Source: Candidatus Omnitrophota bacterium
GTDB taxonomy: Bacteria; Hinthialibacterota; Hinthialibacteria; JAKQFZ01
Assembly (NCBI GenBank): GCA_029558215.1
Contig: JAKQFZ010000535.1
Span: forward strand, 1-9,767
Direction: 5' to 3'
DNA length: 9,767 bases
In this document: in pieces, positions 1-7,960 of the stretch
Layout of the letters: each line of letters opens with the position of its first letter
Position numbering within the stretch: the first letter of the stretch is position 1
Notes under the pieces: generated by a model
What the model saw: only the letters and a program-made list of their open reading frames with translations
Told to the model about the DNA's origin: nothing
The model's database searches: none
Position numbers and translations under genes: made by a program

Positions 1-185
1 CACCTTTCCGCAGAGCAGCTGAGTCCGCCTGAGGCGCCCTTCACGATGATTCCAGCTCCTGCGCTGATGAGTCTCCTGGCTGACTTGCCACACTTGGTAC
101 ATTTGCGAGCCTTCTGATCGCCCATGGCATGAAAGACCTCAAAGCGTGCACCACATTTCGTGCATTCATAATCGTACGTTGGCAT
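1..185 (-). CDS. FmdB-family zinc-ribbon protein (3' end outside window)
   Basis: Read leftward from the ATG at 183-185, the first 61 codons begin MPTYDYECTKCG and show two CxxC pairs, at C8/C11 and C29/C32. That is the single zinc ribbon of the FmdB/CxxC_CXXC_SSSS family. The segment near residues 39-50 (LISAGAGIIVKG) matches the conserved patch that follows the ribbon in this family. These small proteins (usually about 60-110 residues) are often called putative regulatory proteins after FmdB of methylotrophs, but their biochemical role is not settled. An AAAGG ribosome binding site lies about 9 bases upstream of the ATG. The gene is divergent from hypB, with 160 bases between the starts. 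The C-terminus is cut by the window edge. HypA, another small zinc protein often next to hypB, was considered, but the N-terminal MHE nickel motif is absent. Confidence 0.88.
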   Translation of the reverse strand, partial: MPTYDYECTKCGARFEVFHAMGDQKARKCTKCGKSARRLISAGAGIIVKGASGGLSCSAER

Positions 186-244
186 TTTCACTCAACCTTT
201 CTGTCGAAGAACACCATCATGTCTCGTACGTGGGATTGATACCA

Positions 245-262
245 GAAGTCATTCTTGACTTC
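245..262. repeat. Inverted repeat in the fmdB-hypB divergent spacer
   Basis: GAAGTCA and TGACTTC form a perfect 7-base inverted repeat around a TTCT centre. It lies 60 bases upstream of the FmdB-like start and 83 bases upstream of hypB. A symmetric site between divergent genes could be a regulator's operator or a small RNA hairpin; nothing in the sequence decides which. I found no convincing -35/-10 pair for either gene in this 160-base spacer, so where the promoters lie relative to the repeat is unknown. Confidence 0.4.
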
Positions 263-345
263 CAGCTTGCTGACTTGACAAGCAGCAATGGAACATGGCA
301 GGAATGCTCATTCTGTTCAGTCAGACCTAAGAAGGCAGAGTTCAA

Positions 346-1014
346 ATGAAAGAGATCCTCGTAGTCGAGAAGATCCTGAAGGCCAACGACGCAGTGGCAG
401 AGTCCAATCGTCTTGAGTTTGCGAGGCGGGGCGTTCTCGTCATCAATCTCATGGGAACTCCAGGCTCAGGGAAAACGTCGCTGCTGGAGAGAACCTGCGT
501 TTCTCTTCGTGACCGCACTATCGGCGTTTCGGTTATCGAGGGAGACATCGCCACCACGAACGATGCACAGCGATTGTCGGACAAAGGAGTTCAGGTGGTA
601 CAGATCAACACAGACCGGTTCGGCAACGCCTGTCACCTGGATGCCAGCATGGTGTGCTCTGCGTGTTGTTCCCTGAACTTGGAGGATAGAGAAATTCTGT
701 TTATAGAAAATGTGGGGAATCTGGTCTGTCCTGCAGGTTTTGACCTGGGTGAGTCGTTCCGAGTCGTTGTTCTCAGTGTGACTGAAGGCGAAGACAAGCC
801 CCTGAAGTACCCAGTGATCTTTCGATCAGCACACGCGGTGATCCTGAACAAGACGGATCTGCTGCCGCATCTGGACGTTTCGGTGGAGCAGATTAAGATG
901 AACGTCCTTTCGGTTCAGCCTCGATGTCTTGTCTTTCCTGTCTCCGCCAGAACGGGCGACGGATTCCAGCGATGGGTGGACTGGCTGGTTGGCTCTGGGA
1001 AATCTCTTGGATGA
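346..1014 (+). CDS. hypB: HypB, hydrogenase nickel-incorporation GTPase
   Basis: HypB is the cytoplasmic GTPase that, with HypA, loads nickel into the large subunit of [NiFe] hydrogenases. The 222-residue protein has a P-loop GTPGSGKT (37-44), EGDIATTND (65-73), the switch/metal region with C96-H97-L-D, the ENVGNLVCPAGFDLGE block (121-136) with C128, SVTEGEDKPLKYP (144-156), the guanine-specificity motif NKTD (168-171) and SAR near 200. C96, H97 and C128 correspond to the GTPase-domain metal site known in this family. The extra N-terminal metal sites of some HypBs (a CxxCGC motif or a His-rich run) are absent, so this is the short form. The start follows an AAGGCAGAG ribosome binding site. 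No other hyp or hydrogenase gene is visible, so the client enzyme must lie elsewhere; another nickel enzyme as client cannot be excluded. The neighbours (an FmdB-like gene and thrC) do not explain its role. Confidence 0.96.
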   Translation: MKEILVVEKILKANDAVAESNRLEFARRGVLVINLMGTPGSGKTSLLERTCVSLRDRTIGVSVIEGDIATTNDAQRLSDKGVQVVQINTDRFGNACHLDASMVCSACCSLNLEDREILFIENVGNLVCPAGFDLGESFRVVVLSVTEGEDKPLKYPVIFRSAHAVILNKTDLLPHLDVSVEQIKMNVLSVQPRCLVFPVSARTGDGFQRWVDWLVGSGKSLG

Positions 1015-1016
1015 AG

Positions 1017-1036
1017 AAGCGGTTGGCGACTGCTTT
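1017..1036 (+). terminator. Weak terminator-like hairpin after hypB
   Basis: Three bases after the hypB stop, AAGCGGT can pair with ACTGCTT (seven pairs, one of them G-T) around a five-base loop TGGCG. A T-rich stretch (TACCATTTT) follows. The stem is short and the T-run is interrupted, so read-through to thrC is likely. It also overlaps the -35 element proposed for thrC. Confidence 0.28.
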
Positions 1037-1061
1037 ACCATTTTCCGTTTCATGGTATAAA
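1034..1061 (+). promoter_or_regulatory. Candidate sigma-70 promoter for thrC
   Basis: TTTACC (1034-1039) and TATAAA (1056-1061) are separated by 16 bases. They match four and five of six consensus positions of the -35 and -10 boxes. Transcription would start near 1068, leaving a leader of about 40 bases with a GAAAGGA ribosome binding site before the thrC ATG. The prediction rests on consensus matching only. Confidence 0.4.
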
Positions 1062-1106
1062 TGAGACTCATTGTTGGAGTGCTGTGATAGCCGAAAGGAC
1101 TGAAAC

Positions 1107-2495
1107 ATGAAGTACATTTCAACTCGTGGTGGTGTGGAGCCTCTCTCTTTTCAGCAGGTCGTTTTGATGGGTCTTGCTGACGATGGGGGATTGCTGATTC
1201 CTGAGTCTATACCGGACGCACGCGACCGATTGCAGTCGTGGCGAAAACTCGACTATCTCCAACTGGCACAAGAAGTCTTTTCTCTCTTTGCGACGGATAT
1301 TCCAACTGACGTGATGAGAAGTCTCATTGAGAGAAGTTATCGGGGCACGTTTCATCCGGAAGTCGCGCCGACTGTCCGTGTTGGTGACCTTTTCATCCTG
1401 GAACTTTTTCATGGGCCTACGCTTTCCTTCAAGGATGTCGCGCTGCAGTTTCTTGGGAACCTCTACGAGCACATACTTGGTCAGACGGGTGGACACCTGA
1501 ACATTCTCGGTGCGACCAGTGGCGATACCGGCAGTGCGGCCATCTACGGGGTTCGCGGACGGGCTGGAATCAACATCTTTGTCATGCACCCGCACAAGCG
1601 CGTCTCCGAAATCCAGGAAAGGCAGATGACCTCGGTTCTGGACGCCAACGTTCACAACATCGCCGTTCGGGGAAGTTTCGATGACTGCCAGCGCATCATG
1701 AAGTCGCTAGCCAGTGATCTCGATTTTAAGCGACGGCATTCCATCGGGTCGGTGAATTCCATCAACTTCGCTCGGATTCTCGCGCAGATCGTCTACTATT
1801 TCTACAGCGCGTTTCATGTGCAGCGAATCACGGGTACGACACAGACGCGCGTCTGTGTTCCCACGGGGAACTTTGGCGACATTCTTGCCGGCTGGTATGC
1901 GGGGCGGATGGGACTGAATCTTTCCCAGATGATTCTGGCGACCAATGAGAACGACATTCTTGCCCGATTCTTCAATACGGGTGTCTATTCTCGGGGAACA
2001 GTGGCACAGACGTATTCGCCAGCCATGGATATTCAGGTGTCCAGCAATTTCGAGCGTTATCTCTACCACCGGGTTGGGAGTGACCCCAAACGCCTTCGGT
2101 TGCTGATGGAAGGTTTCGCGTCAACAGGCTCTCTTAAACTCGATCTGCGAGAGGGCGAAGTGGTTGATTCACAGATGGTTTCCAAGAGTGCGACCAATGC
2201 CGAAACGCTCGAGACCATCGCCAAGTACTACCGAGACTACGGGTACGTCCTGGATCCGCATACTGCGGTCGGAGTTCATGTTGCCGAGGATTTCGGTTTG
2301 GAAGGCGATCCACTGGTCTGTGTTTCAACGGCACATCCGGCAAAGTTTCCAGAAGCCATTCGAGAAGCGACTGGTGAGTCGGTTGCTCGTCATCCAGATA
2401 TTGATGCTTTGGCGGGACTGCCGACTCGGTGCGAGATACTGGACAACGACTCGGGTGCGGTTCGAGCCTTCATCGAGAAGACACTGTCAGCATAG
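1107..2495 (+). CDS. thrC: Threonine synthase
   Basis: Threonine synthase converts O-phospho-L-homoserine to L-threonine with pyridoxal phosphate, the last step of threonine synthesis. The 462-residue protein starts with MKYISTRGG, the standard N-terminus of the long (E. coli/yeast-like) class. The cofactor lysine is K109 in FHGPTLSFKD (101-110). The phosphate-binding loop GATSGDTGSAA spans 135-145. SVNSINFARI (215-224), PTGNFGDILAGWYAGRMGL (252-270) and STAHPAKFPEAI (407-418) are further family signatures. The length lies between E. coli (428) and yeast (514). The ATG follows GAAAGGA at normal spacing. A candidate promoter lies about 45 bases upstream. The GH4 gene begins 53 bases after the stop on the same strand, so co-transcription is possible, though the pathways are unrelated. 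No disrupted or missing catalytic residue was seen. Confidence 0.97.
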   Translation: MKYISTRGGVEPLSFQQVVLMGLADDGGLLIPESIPDARDRLQSWRKLDYLQLAQEVFSLFATDIPTDVMRSLIERSYRGTFHPEVAPTVRVGDLFILELFHGPTLSFKDVALQFLGNLYEHILGQTGGHLNILGATSGDTGSAAIYGVRGRAGINIFVMHPHKRVSEIQERQMTSVLDANVHNIAVRGSFDDCQRIMKSLASDLDFKRRHSIGSVNSINFARILAQIVYYFYSAFHVQRITGTTQTRVCVPTGNFGDILAGWYAGRMGLNLSQMILATNENDILARFFNTGVYSRGTVAQTYSPAMDIQVSSNFERYLYHRVGSDPKRLRLLMEGFASTGSLKLDLREGEVVDSQMVSKSATNAETLETIAKYYRDYGYVLDPHTAVGVHVAEDFGLEGDPLVCVSTAHPAKFPEAIREATGESVARHPDIDALAGLPTRCEILDNDSGAVRAFIEKTLSA

Positions 2496-2548
2496 CGACG
2501 TTTAGACGCGATGGATTGGCAGCCTGCGCGCTGCAAAAGGAGAGTTCG

Positions 2549-3976
2549 ATGGCAATCAAAGTAGCGATGATCGGAGCCGGGAGTATTGGATTCACGCGAA
2601 CACTGATGCGGGACATTCTTACAGTTCCCGAATTGCAGGACACCCTCTTTGCATTTACGGACATCAACAGACGCAATTTGGATATTGTGACTCAGCTGGC
2701 AAAGCGGGATATTACCGAGAACAAAGTTCCTGCTCGAATTCTGTCCACCACCAATCGAAAGAAGGCACTTGAGGGAGCCGACTATGTTTTCTCGCTGGTG
2801 CGTGTGGGAGGCTTGGATGCCTTCAAACTCGATATTGACATCCCCTTGAAGTATGGCGTTGATCAGTGCGTTGGCGATACACTTGCCCCTGGCGGGATCA
2901 TGTACGCTCAGCGAACGATTCCCGTGCTTCTGGATTTCTGTCGGGACATTCGCGAGGTTTCCAAACCCAATGCGCTCTTCATGAACTACTCAAATCCCAT
3001 GGCGATGAACACATGGGCGTGTATGAAGTATGGAGGGGTGAATTCTGTCGGTCTCTGCCACGGTGTGGAGGGAAACCATGCGATTATCGCGGAAGCACTG
3101 GGCATTCCGTGGCGTGAACTTGATGTGACGGCTGCAGGTATCAACCATCAGACTTGGTTTATCAGAGTCATGCACGAGGGCAGAGATATGCTCCCCAAAC
3201 TGCTTGAGGCATTCAGGAGGCATCCAGTCTATTCCAAGTCGGAGAAAGTTCGCATTGATATGTTGGAACGCTTTGGGTATTTCAGCACAGAGACCAACGG
3301 GCATCTTTCGGAATATGTTCCCTGGTATCGAAAGCGTCCCAAGGAGATTCGTCAGTGGATAGATCTCTCCATCTGGCCGGGGGGTGAGACCGGAGGCTAT
3401 CTGCGCAGTTGCCTGGAAACCCGAGACTGGTTCGAAACCGAGGCTCCCAAGTGGCTCAAGGAACCCGTTCGAGCTTTCTCACCAGAGTCTCGTTCGCGTG
3501 AGCATGGCAGCCATATCATCGAAGCCATGGAGACAGGTCGAATCTATCGTGGCCATTTCAATGTTCGCAACCAGGGGATTATCACGAATCTTTCTCAAGG
3601 GTGCATTGTCGAAGTGCCTGGCTATGTGGACGGTTTTGGCATTAACACTCCCGTGATCGGAGAACTGCCCTTGGCTTGTGCCGCAACGTGTGAGGCAAGT
3701 GTTCGGGTTCAGGAAATGGGAATGGAAGCGGCGGTCAGCGGTAACATCACGTTGCTCAAGCAGGCAGTGCTGCATGATCCCTTGACGGCAGCCGTGTGCA
3801 ACCCGCCTGAGATTTGGCAGATGGTGGACGAGATGCTCGTCGCGCAGGCGCAGTGGCTTCCTCAATATCGCAGGGAAATATCAGCTGCCAAAAAGCGGCT
3901 TGCTTCCGAGAGACCTCTGGGAACCTCAAAGAGCAAGGGTGCTGCGAGGCTGAACGTCAAATCTTCTCGTGCGTAG
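2549..3976 (+). CDS. Glycoside hydrolase family 4 enzyme (melibiase-like)
   Basis: GH4 enzymes cleave glycosides by an NAD-assisted oxidation-elimination mechanism that also needs a divalent metal; they are cytoplasmic. The 475-residue protein has an N-terminal Rossmann fold with GAGSIGF (9-15), then GDTLAPGGIM (109-118), NYSNPMAMNTW (146-156), the metal-site motif CHGV (170-173) and GINH (197-200). C170 and H200 are the expected metal ligands. Further on are SEYVPWY (254-260) and the C-terminal NVRNQG...NLSQGCIVEVP block. Overall it resembles E. coli MelA (alpha-galactosidase) most closely by eye. MelA has CHSV where this has CHGV, so the substrate (alpha-galactoside, alpha-glucoside or alpha-uronide) is open. 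The start at 2549 is chosen because of AAAAGGAGAG just upstream; the same frame is open 40 codons further back, but that part lies inside thrC. The last 30 residues are Lys/Arg/Ser-rich and look like an unstructured tail. Confidence 0.93.
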   Translation: MAIKVAMIGAGSIGFTRTLMRDILTVPELQDTLFAFTDINRRNLDIVTQLAKRDITENKVPARILSTTNRKKALEGADYVFSLVRVGGLDAFKLDIDIPLKYGVDQCVGDTLAPGGIMYAQRTIPVLLDFCRDIREVSKPNALFMNYSNPMAMNTWACMKYGGVNSVGLCHGVEGNHAIIAEALGIPWRELDVTAAGINHQTWFIRVMHEGRDMLPKLLEAFRRHPVYSKSEKVRIDMLERFGYFSTETNGHLSEYVPWYRKRPKEIRQWIDLSIWPGGETGGYLRSCLETRDWFETEAPKWLKEPVRAFSPESRSREHGSHIIEAMETGRIYRGHFNVRNQGIITNLSQGCIVEVPGYVDGFGINTPVIGELPLACAATCEASVRVQEMGMEAAVSGNITLLKQAVLHDPLTAAVCNPPEIWQMVDEMLVAQAQWLPQYRREISAAKKRLASERPLGTSKSKGAARLNVKSSRA

Positions 3977-4050
3977 GCTGTGAGACTCATCCTGCGTTTC
4001 GAGTTGGGAGAGGTGTTTCCGCCAGGGAGAAGGTTCAGATAGCCCACGCG

Positions 4051-4075
4051 CCCGCAGGTGTTCACCTGCTCAGGG
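4051..4075 (-). terminator. Hairpin at the end of the kinase gene
   Basis: GCAGGTG and CACCTGC form a perfect 7-base inverted repeat (4054-4069) that directly abuts the kinase stop codon (4070-4072). Flanking CCC (4051-4053) and GGG (4073-4075) can extend the stem, with the stop codon bulged out. There is no T-run on either strand, so this is not a classical intrinsic terminator. It sits between convergent genes (GH4 and the kinase) and may act as a stabilising 3' end or a bidirectional barrier. Confidence 0.4.
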
Positions 4076-7000
4076 TTTCTGCTCCAGAAGCGCTTTGATC
4101 TTCTTGATCAGGTCGATGGGTCTGTAGGGCTTTTGGATAAAACCGCTCAACTCATTGCTGTGAAACCGATTGGTCGCTTCCTGTTCGGTGTAGCCACTGG
4201 ACAGGATAACGGGAACATCGGCCTTGATCTTCTTCATCTCGAAGAAGGCTTCCTCTCCGTCCATGAGAGGCATGGTCATGTCAAGCAGAACAAGTCGAAT
4301 CTCCTCGGCATGGCGTCGGAAAAGATCGACACCCTTGAGTCCATCTTTGGCGGTCAAGACACTGAAACCCCTCAGCTCAAGGGCGCGCTGTGCAACGGTC
4401 AAAACAGATTCCTCGTCATCCACAACGAGGATGACTCCATCGCTTCTCCACATCTCCAACTGCGTCTCTTCCTGATCAGCCGCCAAAACTCGGGCATCAC
4501 AGGATGGCAAGAGCACTTTGAAGGTACTTCCTGCCCCCGGGTGACTGTAAACTCGGATGGCACCTTTGAGGCCTCGGACGATTCCCAGAACGGCTGCCAG
4601 TCCGAGCCCGCGTCCCGTGAATTTGGTGGTAAAGAACGGGTCGAATATCCGCCTGATTGTCTCTCTGTCCATGCCACAACCTGTGTCTGAAACCTCGGCA
4701 TAGACGTATTCCCCTTCAGGCAGATTCTCGTCGAAATAGGTCTGGGCGAGGTAGTCCCGATCGGCCTTGACAATGCCTGTGGTGACGGAGATGACACCGT
4801 CGTGGTCTCCAATCGCATCCGAAGCATTCAGGATCAAGTTCATAAAGACCTGCCGAAGTTGACCTGGATCCCCCAGCACAGAAGGCAGGTTCTGCGCAAA
4901 ACTGAAACGCAGTGTGACCCTCTTGGAAATGCTGACTTCCAGCAGATGAACCATCTCCTCGATGAGTTTGGAGAGATTCAGAGGCTGGATCAGGAACTGC
5001 CCCTTGCCGGAATATGCCAACATCTGTCGCGTCAAATCCGCGGCGCGCAGTGCTGCGGTCTCGATTTGGGTGACGTTCTCGCGCGCCGGAGATTCTCGCG
5101 GCATTTGAGAAAGCGCCAGGTCTGCGTGACCCAGCATTCCCATGAGCAGGTTGTTGAAGTCATGTGCGATGCCGCCCGCGAGAATTCCAAGGCTCTCCAG
5201 TTTCTGGGCATGCAGAATTCTTGTCTCCAGACGGTGCTTGTCTTCCTCAGCCTTTTTGCGGTCGGAGATGTCTTGAAGAATTCCCAAAGACCCTTCCACC
5301 CTTCCCAAAGTGTCAAAGTAGGGAACCTGGGTATCAGACAACCATTTCTCCTGACCGTCTGCCAAGCGAACCTTCACATCCATTCTGTAGTGTGTGAGTA
5401 CACCATCCAGAAAAGATTCGCGGTACTCAGACGGATCGGACGGCCCTCTTGGGTCAGTGACAGTCTGTTCAACAATCATTGCCTCAAATCGTTCGGGAGT
5501 GAACTCCTCGGCTGAGATGCCCAGCAGGGATTCCAGACCTGAACCGATGAAATCGAATTGACCATCTCCAACGCGAAACTGATAGGGGACGCCGGAAGCC
5601 CATTCTATCGCCGTTCGGTAGATCTGCTCAGAATGTCGCAACTGCTGTTCTGCGCGCTTTCTGGAATAGAGGGTGCCCAAGACTGAACCGTAAAGCCTCA
5701 GAATCTCTGTCTGGTACTCTGATATGTTTTGTCTCGTCAGAAGATTGTCCGTGCTCAAAAAGCCGATGACGCGGTCTCCATCCCAGACAGCTGCCACGGC
5801 GTAACAGCCCTTTCCCACCACCTGATGCAGGTGATTGTAGAGCTCCCAGTCTTCCTTGAGGATCAGTGAATCATCACCCGAGAGAACGCGACAGGAAGGC
5901 AGGTTCGGATCCAGTCTGAGCCTCACATCCCTTTCGTCACGCGTTTTTCCGAACTCGTCCGTTCCAAAGGTGCCTTCCACCGTATGGGGCTCTTCGGTCA
6001 GAAGCCACAGACTGACTCGGTCGAACCCCAAGCGGCTGCGACCCAGTTCCACCGCACCTCGGCAGAGATCATCAAGCGACTCCGCAGATGCAAGTTCACT
6101 CGTGACCTGGATCAGTGCAGTCAGTTTCTCACTGAAGCATCTCTGCGCCTGTTCGCGGTCAAGAATCTCCTTGCTCAGTATGGCTGCCTCAAACGCAGGG
6201 CCTGTCTGCTGGGCGACGGCAACAAGGAAATCCAGATCTTCCTGGCTGTATACTGAATACTGGTAGCTTTGAACAGACATCAATCCAACGCACTGGTCTC
6301 CTGCAACCAGAGGCACAAACAACAACGAGGCAGAACGCCGATCACTGCCGTAAACAACCAAACCGCTTTCCACCAATTCATCTGGAGATCTGAGAATCAT
6401 CACGGGTCTTCTTTCCAGGAGTACCTCTCTCAGTTCATTGGCGCAGGACTTGGTGTAGGGCTTGAGTTCGAAGGCGGGATCCCGAGGTTGAACTTCCTGA
6501 ATCACACCATCAATTGTATCGTAATACTTCAGGCGTCGGAGTGCGTCGTCTCGTTCCCGATACTGGTTGAGGAAGAACGCATCACAGGCGATTGTGTGGT
6601 GGACGGCATTGAATATCTTTTCGGCGAGTTCCTCAGGCAACATCCTTCCTGAAGTCAGCTTCGCAATCTCATTAAGTGTCCTCAGTCGGGCATTCTTCCT
6701 GAGTAGATCCCGCTCGGCAAGTTTGCGGCTGGTGATGTCCTGAAGTATTCCCAGCGAGCCCACAACGGTTCCCGAACTGTCATAGACCGGCACCGAGCAG
6801 TCGCTGAGCCACTTCAAACCGCCATCGGCCGTTTCAACAAGAAGATCGGCACGGTATTGCGTCAGTTTGCCGTCGGCAAACGCTTTTTTGTATTGATCCG
6901 GATCGTGAGGCCCCTCGGCATCCATCAGAACGACTTCGCGAATGGACTGCTTGAGTCGGTCAAGAGTGAACTCATCTCGGGAAATGCCAATCAATCTCTC

Positions 7001-7960
7001 AAGTCCGCTGCCGATGAACGCGTATCGGCGTTCCGGCAAGAGCAAACGGTATGGGACGCCCGAAGTATTCTCAATTGCGGCACGATAGTCCTTGTCTGTT
7101 CGACGCAGTTCCTCAAGAGACTCGTGAATGCGCTTCTCTTCTATCGCGTAGGCGAGGAAACCTGAGGCAGACCTTACGAAATGAAGCCCGTTCTCGTTCC
7201 ATTGTTCGGGGGCCTCGAAACGCTCGTGAAGCGCGAAGCCCGTTCTTGTCCCCTTGCTCTTCAAAGGTACCAAGAGGCAGGAGCGGGTTTGCGGCAAAAG
7301 AATGCCTGCTTGCCTTAGAGCGTTCATCTCCTTGTTATGGCTGTTGTCTGAGAAAGCAATATCGCTTCTAACTCCTGCCGCAGCCGAGAGGTCTATGGGT
7401 GTTCCAACAGAACTCTTCTTGGAACTCCGCTTTTCGCCTCCATTGCTGATGTCGCATATACATCGAATCCTGTCATCCGTTTCGCTGATCCAGAGACTCG
7501 CTGTTGAACCGAGAGAGAATGAAGATGCCCTGCGAACATACTCTTCGAAGACCGCGTCCAGATCGTACTGCTTGCAGCAGATGCTCTCGGCAATTGCCAC
7601 CAGCGAAGTCTCCACGCTGCAGGCGACCTGTCGTGGCGCCAATTTCCTGGCCTTTGCTTCCTCTGATCTCTTTCGCAGCCAAACGAAGCCGAGCACACTT
7701 GCCAGAATCGCTGAGGCAAGTGCTGCCACCAACCAGCTGGAGATCGTTGGAAAGGAAGATGCGAGAGGCTGACTATGAGAAATGCCAGTGACACCCGGCA
7801 ACAGCAGCAAGACACAACAACATCTGCGAGAACACCCGATCAACGTGGTATTCCATAACTTTCTGACAAGACAGTTTCCCGGAACGCGTGTCAAATCCTT
7901 TTCCATGACAATGCAGTCAGATAGACTCACCGAATATCTCAGTTCAAACTTCTCCGACAT
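4070..7960 (-). CDS. Hybrid sensor histidine kinase, GAF-PAS-GAF-GAF-PAS-HisKA-HATPase-REC
   Basis: This 1296-residue two-component hybrid kinase autophosphorylates on histidine and passes phosphate to its own receiver. The N-terminus has two hydrophobic stretches (about 47-60 and 76-95) separated by only about 15 residues, so it is probably a membrane anchor with almost no periplasmic sensor. Then come GAF-like (about 112-280), PAS (291-415), GAF (425-600), GAF (605-770), PAS (780-905), HisKA with AGGIAHDFNN (H933), HATPase with N-box NLILNASDA (1041-1049), DTGCGM (1092-1097) and GRGLGL (1116-1121), and REC (about 1176-1294) with D1181, D1182, phospho-acceptor D1227, S1255 and K1277. It has no DNA-binding domain, so phosphotransfer to another protein or kinase self-regulation is likely. 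The ligands are unknown. The ATG at 7960 follows an in-frame stop (TGA AAA ATG) and has no good ribosome binding site. Translation may be coupled to the overlapping small frame upstream. M19 is an alternative start. Confidence 0.95.
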   Translation of the reverse strand: MSEKFELRYSVSLSDCIVMEKDLTRVPGNCLVRKLWNTTLIGCSRRCCCVLLLLPGVTGISHSQPLASSFPTISSWLVAALASAILASVLGFVWLRKRSEEAKARKLAPRQVACSVETSLVAIAESICCKQYDLDAVFEEYVRRASSFSLGSTASLWISETDDRIRCICDISNGGEKRSSKKSSVGTPIDLSAAAGVRSDIAFSDNSHNKEMNALRQAGILLPQTRSCLLVPLKSKGTRTGFALHERFEAPEQWNENGLHFVRSASGFLAYAIEEKRIHESLEELRRTDKDYRAAIENTSGVPYRLLLPERRYAFIGSGLERLIGISRDEFTLDRLKQSIREVVLMDAEGPHDPDQYKKAFADGKLTQYRADLLVETADGGLKWLSDCSVPVYDSSGTVVGSLGILQDITSRKLAERDLLRKNARLRTLNEIAKLTSGRMLPEELAEKIFNAVHHTIACDAFFLNQYRERDDALRRLKYYDTIDGVIQEVQPRDPAFELKPYTKSCANELREVLLERRPVMILRSPDELVESGLVVYGSDRRSASLLFVPLVAGDQCVGLMSVQSYQYSVYSQEDLDFLVAVAQQTGPAFEAAILSKEILDREQAQRCFSEKLTALIQVTSELASAESLDDLCRGAVELGRSRLGFDRVSLWLLTEEPHTVEGTFGTDEFGKTRDERDVRLRLDPNLPSCRVLSGDDSLILKEDWELYNHLHQVVGKGCYAVAAVWDGDRVIGFLSTDNLLTRQNISEYQTEILRLYGSVLGTLYSRKRAEQQLRHSEQIYRTAIEWASGVPYQFRVGDGQFDFIGSGLESLLGISAEEFTPERFEAMIVEQTVTDPRGPSDPSEYRESFLDGVLTHYRMDVKVRLADGQEKWLSDTQVPYFDTLGRVEGSLGILQDISDRKKAEEDKHRLETRILHAQKLESLGILAGGIAHDFNNLLMGMLGHADLALSQMPRESPARENVTQIETAALRAADLTRQMLAYSGKGQFLIQPLNLSKLIEEMVHLLEVSISKRVTLRFSFAQNLPSVLGDPGQLRQVFMNLILNASDAIGDHDGVISVTTGIVKADRDYLAQTYFDENLPEGEYVYAEVSDTGCGMDRETIRRIFDPFFTTKFTGRGLGLAAVLGIVRGLKGAIRVYSHPGAGSTFKVLLPSCDARVLAADQEETQLEMWRSDGVILVVDDEESVLTVAQRALELRGFSVLTAKDGLKGVDLFRRHAEEIRLVLLDMTMPLMDGEEAFFEMKKIKADVPVILSSGYTEQEATNRFHSNELSGFIQKPYRPIDLIKKIKALLEQKP
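5264..5623 (-). repeat. Second copy of duplicated PAS domain (coding)
   Basis: Codons 780-899 of the kinase align without gaps to codons 291-410 at a constant offset of 489 residues. By hand I count about 64 identical residues in 120. Shared blocks are SGVPY, FIGSGLE, GIS, DGxLTxYR, ADG, KWLSD and GSLGILQDI. It leads directly into the HisKA domain. Confidence 0.85.
6731..7090 (-). repeat. First copy of duplicated PAS domain (coding)
   Basis: Codons 291-410 of the kinase form the membrane-proximal copy of the duplicated PAS domain. Each copy follows a GAF domain, so the duplicated unit may have been GAF-PAS, but only the PAS portion is still clearly similar by eye. Confidence 0.85.

Noticed and set aside
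146..349. Plus-strand frame of 67 codons before hypB
   Set aside because: It overlaps the FmdB-like start region antisense, has no ribosome binding site and no recognisable motif; hypA was specifically looked for and is not there.
1119..1655. Minus-strand frame of 178 codons within thrC
   Set aside because: It is antisense to the PLP-binding core of threonine synthase and has no recognisable protein features.
2429..2548. Upstream extension of the GH4 protein by 40 codons
   Set aside because: It runs into the end of thrC and encodes no conserved sequence. The Rossmann fold begins right after the ATG at 2549, which has a strong ribosome binding site.
4058..5515. Long plus-strand frames inside the kinase gene (4058-4690 and 4802-5515)
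   Set aside because: They are antisense to well-conserved kinase, ATPase and receiver motifs, and their translations show no domain.
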